Shown one piece after another: positions 61,175 through 64,000 of a DNA stretch of 64,000 nucleotides. The position numbers were made by a program, and so were the translations under genes. How positions within the stretch are numbered: position 1 is the first letter of the stretch; the number at the start of each line of letters is the position of its first letter. The notes beneath the pieces were generated by a model that saw only the letters and a list, made by a program, of their open reading frames with translations, made no database searches and was not told the DNA's origin. The stretch comes from Acetispira formosa (nom. nud.) (lineage in GTDB: Bacteria; Desulfobacterota; Desulfarculia; Adiutricales; Adiutricaceae). Location of the stretch: assembly GCA_023525915.1 (NCBI GenBank), contig CP026657.1, positions 4,178,001 to 4,242,000 on the forward strand. The letters run 5' to 3'.

Positions 61175-61498
61175 ATGAAAAAATTCGATGAATCCCGTTA
61201 TCTGGCGGATATGTATCGAGACAGCTGTTTTCCCGGTTTTCTTGTGGATAAAGTCAAAGAATCTCTTGCAAAAGTCGTCTCTTTTTTGGAGAAAGAACCG
61301 CAAGATATGGCTGAAGTACAAGCCAGATTCGATGAATGCATGAATGAAATAAATGAGCCGCAAGCCGAATTCGAAGATAATGACAGTGAAATTGAAACAG
61401 GGGCCAGGGAATCAATCGGAGAAACGGTGAGTGAGATCATCAAGCATTTCGGGCTGGACCTTGATGCTGAAACAGCTATGAGCCAAAGGGATTTTTAG
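61175..61498 (+). CDS. DUF5713 family protein
   Basis: A 107-residue acidic, helical cytoplasmic protein. The start NDMYRDS-like text (RYLADMYRDSCFPGFLVDKV) with the FLVDKVK and the later FDECMNEINE pattern fits the small DUF5713 family, members of which are about 110 residues long and of unknown function. AAGGGGTGA precedes ATG 61175. It is bounded by a long gap on the left and by a hairpin on the right that it shares with uvrB. The rich Glu/Asp content is plain; nothing else can be said. Confidence 0.7.
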   Translation: MKKFDESRYLADMYRDSCFPGFLVDKVKESLAKVVSFLEKEPQDMAEVQARFDECMNEINEPQAEFEDNDSEIETGARESIGETVSEIIKHFGLDLDAETAMSQRDF

Positions 61499-61583
61499 AC
61501 TTTCGCCAGTTACTTTCCTAAATATACGACTGAAACAAGTGAGAGCCGGTCGGCGGGGACTCTCATCTGTTCAGCAAAATTAT

Positions 61584-61620
61584 CATTCCCCGCCTTGAAA
61601 GTTTTCAGGACGGGGAATGT
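61584..61620. terminator. Hairpin between DUF5713 and uvrB
   Basis: ATTCCCCG and CGGGGAAT enclose a second stem CCTTGAAA/TTTTCAGG. It lies just past the uvrB stop on the minus strand and past the DUF5713 gene on the plus strand. There is no long T-tract. Confidence 0.55.
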
Positions 61621-61622
61621 TG

Positions 61623-63629
61623 TCATGATGACAGATAAGCGTCGTCCAGGGCTTTGATTTTATCGCGCACCCTGGCTGCCTTTTCGAAATCAAGCTCATC
61701 GGCGGCCGCTTTCATTTCCTTTTTTAGCGCCTTGAGAATGCGCGGAATCTCATCAGGCGGAATCGCGGCATTGTCGGCTTCGACTTTTCTGATTTCAGGG
61801 GCGGGTACATAATCCCTTTCCCAGATGGAGTTGGCGATGCTGCCGATGTTCTTTTTTACTGTGGCCGGAGTTATGCCGTGGGCCTCATTGTAGGCCATCT
61901 GCTTGGCCCGGCGGCGTTCGGTTTCCTGTTTGGCCGCGGCCATTGACGGAGTGATCTTGTCGCCATAGAGGATAACCTGCCCCTCGACATTGCGGGCCGC
62001 GCGGCCGCAGGTCTGGATCAGTGAACGGGTCGAACGCAGAAAGCCTTCCTTGTCGGCGTCCAGAATGGCCACCAGGGACACTTCAGGCAGATCCAGCCCC
62101 TCCCGGAGAAGGTTAATGCCGATCAGGATGTCAAACTCGCCCAGGCGCAAATCACGCAGAATCTCCACCCGGTCGAAAGTTTTCACATCTGAATGGAGAT
62201 AGCGGGCCTTGAGGCCGCGTTCGTTGAGAAAGTCGGTCAGGTCTTCGGCCATTCGTTTGGTGAGGGTGGTCACCAGGACGCGCTCCTTTTTGGCCACGCG
62301 TTTTTTGATCTCCAGATAGAGATCATCCACCTGCCCTTTGGCGGGCTTGACGACAATGGGCGGATCGGTGAGGCCCGTGGGCCGGATAACCTGCTCGGCA
62401 ATAAGGCCGGTAGACAGCTCCAGTTCATAATCGGCCGGGGTGGCCGACACATAAATGGCCTGGGACAAGCGGCCGTTGAACTCGTCAAATGTCAGCGGCC
62501 GGTTGTCCAGCGCCGACGGCAGACGGAAGCCGTATTCCACCAGGGTCGTCTTGCGGCTGCGGTCGCCGTGCCACATGGCCCGGACCTGGGGAATGGCAAT
62601 GTGGCTTTCATCGACTATCAGCAGGAACTCCTGCGGAAAATAGTCAAGAAGGGTGGGGGGCGGATCGCCTGGATTCCGGCCGGTGAGCGGGCGTGAGTAA
62701 TTTTCAATGCCGTGGCACCAGCCCAGTTCCTTCATCATCTCCAGATCGAAATTGGTGCGCTGGGTGAGGCGCTGGGCTTCCACCAGCTTGTTTTCCTTCA
62801 GAAGCACGTCCAGCCGCTCTTCCAGCTCAGCCCGGACCACTCCCATGGCCCGATCCAGGTTTTCACGGGTACTGACATAATGGCTGCCGGGGTAGATCAG
62901 CACTTCCGACATCTGCTTAATGACCGTGCCGCGCAGGGGATCTACCTGAGTGATGCGGTCGACTGTATCACCGAAGAACTCCACGCGCACCGCTTCACTT
63001 TCCTCATAGGCGGGGAAAATCTCCAAAACGTCGCCACGCAGACGGAAAGTGCCGCGATGGAAATCATAATCATTGCGCTCATACTGCATTTCGACCAGCT
63101 TGGCCAGAACGTTTTCAATGGGCCTGTCCACCCCCACTTCCAGGTGCAGCATCAGGGCGCTGTAGGCTTCCGGCGAACCCAGGCCGTAAATACAGGAAAC
63201 GGAGGCCACAATCAGAACGTCATTGCGGTCGAAGAGGGCCCGGGTGGCTGAATGGCGCATACGGTCAATGGCTTCGTTGATCTGGCTGTCCTTCTCGATG
63301 AAGGTGTCGGACTGCGGAATATAGGCTTCCGGCTGATAATAATCATAATAGGAGACAAAGTATTCCACCGCGTTGTGGGGGAAGAAGCTTTTGAACTCGG
63401 TGTAGAGCTGGGCGGCCAGGGTTTTATTGGGGGCCAGCACCAGGGTCGGCATGCCGATCTGCTCAACGACATTGGCCATGGTGAAGGTCTTGCCGGAGCC
63501 GGTCACCCCCAAAAGCACCTGGCTGGGCGCGCCGTCGCGAAGGTTTCCGACCAGGGAGGCAATAGCCTCCGGCTGATCGCCCTGCGGGGTAAAATCACTG
63601 ACAAGCTGGAATTTCCGCTTTTCAATCAT
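61623..63629 (-). CDS. uvrB: UvrABC system protein B
   Basis: UvrB (668 aa) checks DNA damage handed over by UvrA and recruits UvrC. Walker A is [14 protein letters not shown], the damage-probing beta-hairpin is [12 protein letters not shown], Walker B region is [13 protein letters not shown], and the helicase motifs V/VI ([26 protein letters not shown]) are intact. The C-terminal UVR domain that binds UvrC is [20 protein letters not shown]. Length is normal. GGTGA lies ahead of ATG 63629. Confidence 0.98.
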   Translation of the reverse strand: MIEKRKFQLVSDFTPQGDQPEAIASLVGNLRDGAPSQVLLGVTGSGKTFTMANVVEQIGMPTLVLAPNKTLAAQLYTEFKSFFPHNAVEYFVSYYDYYQPEAYIPQSDTFIEKDSQINEAIDRMRHSATRALFDRNDVLIVASVSCIYGLGSPEAYSALMLHLEVGVDRPIENVLAKLVEMQYERNDYDFHRGTFRLRGDVLEIFPAYEESEAVRVEFFGDTVDRITQVDPLRGTVIKQMSEVLIYPGSHYVSTRENLDRAMGVVRAELEERLDVLLKENKLVEAQRLTQRTNFDLEMMKELGWCHGIENYSRPLTGRNPGDPPPTLLDYFPQEFLLIVDESHIAIPQVRAMWHGDRSRKTTLVEYGFRLPSALDNRPLTFDEFNGRLSQAIYVSATPADYELELSTGLIAEQVIRPTGLTDPPIVVKPAKGQVDDLYLEIKKRVAKKERVLVTTLTKRMAEDLTDFLNERGLKARYLHSDVKTFDRVEILRDLRLGEFDILIGINLLREGLDLPEVSLVAILDADKEGFLRSTRSLIQTCGRAARNVEGQVILYGDKITPSMAAAKQETERRRAKQMAYNEAHGITPATVKKNIGSIANSIWERDYVPAPEIRKVEADNAAIPPDEIPRILKALKKEMKAAADELDFEKAARVRDKIKALDDAYLSS

Positions 63630-63670
63630 ATATGGTCACCATACTATTCGGGGGATTTAAGGGTGGCGAT

Positions 63671-63728
63671 GTTTTACAGGCGCTCGGTCAGCACGCCACC
63701 AACACTGGTGAGGCTGCGCCTGTAAGCA
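63671..63728. repeat. Imperfect hairpin upstream of uvrB
   Basis: TTACAGGCGC and GCGCCTGTAA stand 38 bp apart. It lies between uvrB and the end of the next minus-strand gene. It may end that gene's transcript, but a T-tract is missing. Confidence 0.45.
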
Positions 63729-63775
63729 TGATGTAAACCATCACATTTTGCTTCTGCTTTATTTGTGGAAAAGGT

Positions 63776-64000
63776 TTATAATGTTGATTGCACTTTTATT
63801 AGCGCATATTTGAAACTGCCGTTGCGCTCCATATGGACTTCACTGAAATCTTCCCACTGTATTGCATATCGCCCTTTAAGCACGATAGATTTGTCTCGGC
63901 CTTTTTTCGTTCCCATTGCCGTTTGCGGCGCCCATGGCATTTCTCTGTGGGCGACAGCTCCATTGTGAACGGGAAAAACACCGGCGATGGTGTTCTCGCG
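63776..64000 (-). CDS. C-terminal end of an unknown gene leaving the window
   Basis: A minus-strand frame open from the right edge to TAA at 63776 gives 74 residues, including MPWAPQTAMGTKKGRDKS and KGRYAIQWEDFSEVHMERNG and ending FKYALIKVQSTL. The other two minus-strand frames break or look unnatural, and the composition of this one is protein-like. The gene starts outside the window. No family is recognised; the plus-strand ORF across it (63765-63968) is rejected. Confidence 0.45.
   Translation of the reverse strand, partial: RENTIAGVFPVHNGAVAHREMPWAPQTAMGTKKGRDKSIVLKGRYAIQWEDFSEVHMERNGSFKYALIKVQSTL

Noticed and set aside
63765..63968. Plus-strand ORF of 67 codons at the right edge
   Set aside because: The minus-strand frame open to the edge looks more protein-like, and this ORF has no good start site.

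Overview
The window is one chromosomal stretch of a Gram-negative, strictly anaerobic bacterium. The Gram-negative call rests on a beta-barrel outer membrane protein ending in Phe, lipoproteins and periplasmic proteins. The anaerobic call rests on a trimeric [FeFe] hydrogenase and its maturase HydG. Gene content (HydABC, AddAB, GatCAB, cobalamin and TPP riboswitches, a NifA-like activator, an MCP) fits a deltaproteobacterial/Desulfobacterota lineage, perhaps near the hydrogenase-bearing Adiutrix group. That placement is inference. No rRNA, tRNA, CRISPR array, phage or transposase gene was seen.

Layout. 1-4.1 kb: the end of a large WD40-TPR-PDZ protein and an NAD-binding epimerase-like protein. 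4.1-5.0 kb: a giant palindromic repeat. 5.2-9.3 kb: hydC-hydB-hydA on the minus strand with a long leader. 10.1-13.2 kb: two long hairpins, then orphan XylF, a cyclophilin and a CsgG-like lipoprotein. 13.2-15.2 kb: a gene-poor, repeat-rich stretch with one 47-residue membrane protein. 15.2-22.2 kb: gatB-gatC-gatA, glmS, cfa. 22.2-26.6 kb: a NifA-like activator, hisH-hisF, metK. 26.6-30 kb: hairpins, hydG with the TM1266-type regulator, a membrane-anchored nuclease. 30-37.2 kb: a degenerate mannose-6-phosphate isomerase homologue, acyl-CoA ligase, methyltransferase, GAPDH, a B12 riboswitch with cobT, and a second giant palindrome. 37.2-44.5 kb: CheX-like protein and addB-addA. 44.5-55.8 kb: outer membrane protein, phosphoesterase, methyltransferase, Nudix, class D beta-lactamase, Na/Pi symporter, macrodomain, MCP, lipase, GNAT. 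56-59.6 kb: TPP riboswitch and thiS-thiF-thiG-thiH-tenI. 60-64 kb: surface-protein fragment, DUF5713 protein, uvrB and the end of a gene that leaves the window.

How genes work together. HydABC with HydG and the TM1266-type regulator form the hydrogen metabolism set (hydE and hydF are not in the window). GatBCA provides transamidation of misacylated Asn/Gln tRNAs. AddAB and UvrB are repair enzymes. The thi operon makes the thiazole half of thiamine and is under TPP control.

The most unusual property is the intergenic DNA. Several dispersed families of long inverted repeats occur: 80-90 bp, 165-180 bp and about 800 bp elements. In the two shorter families the loop or core is conserved while the stem sequence changes in a compensated way, so pairing is kept although the sequence differs. 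Short motifs tie some families together. I find no known name for these families and consider them the main candidate for an undescribed system.
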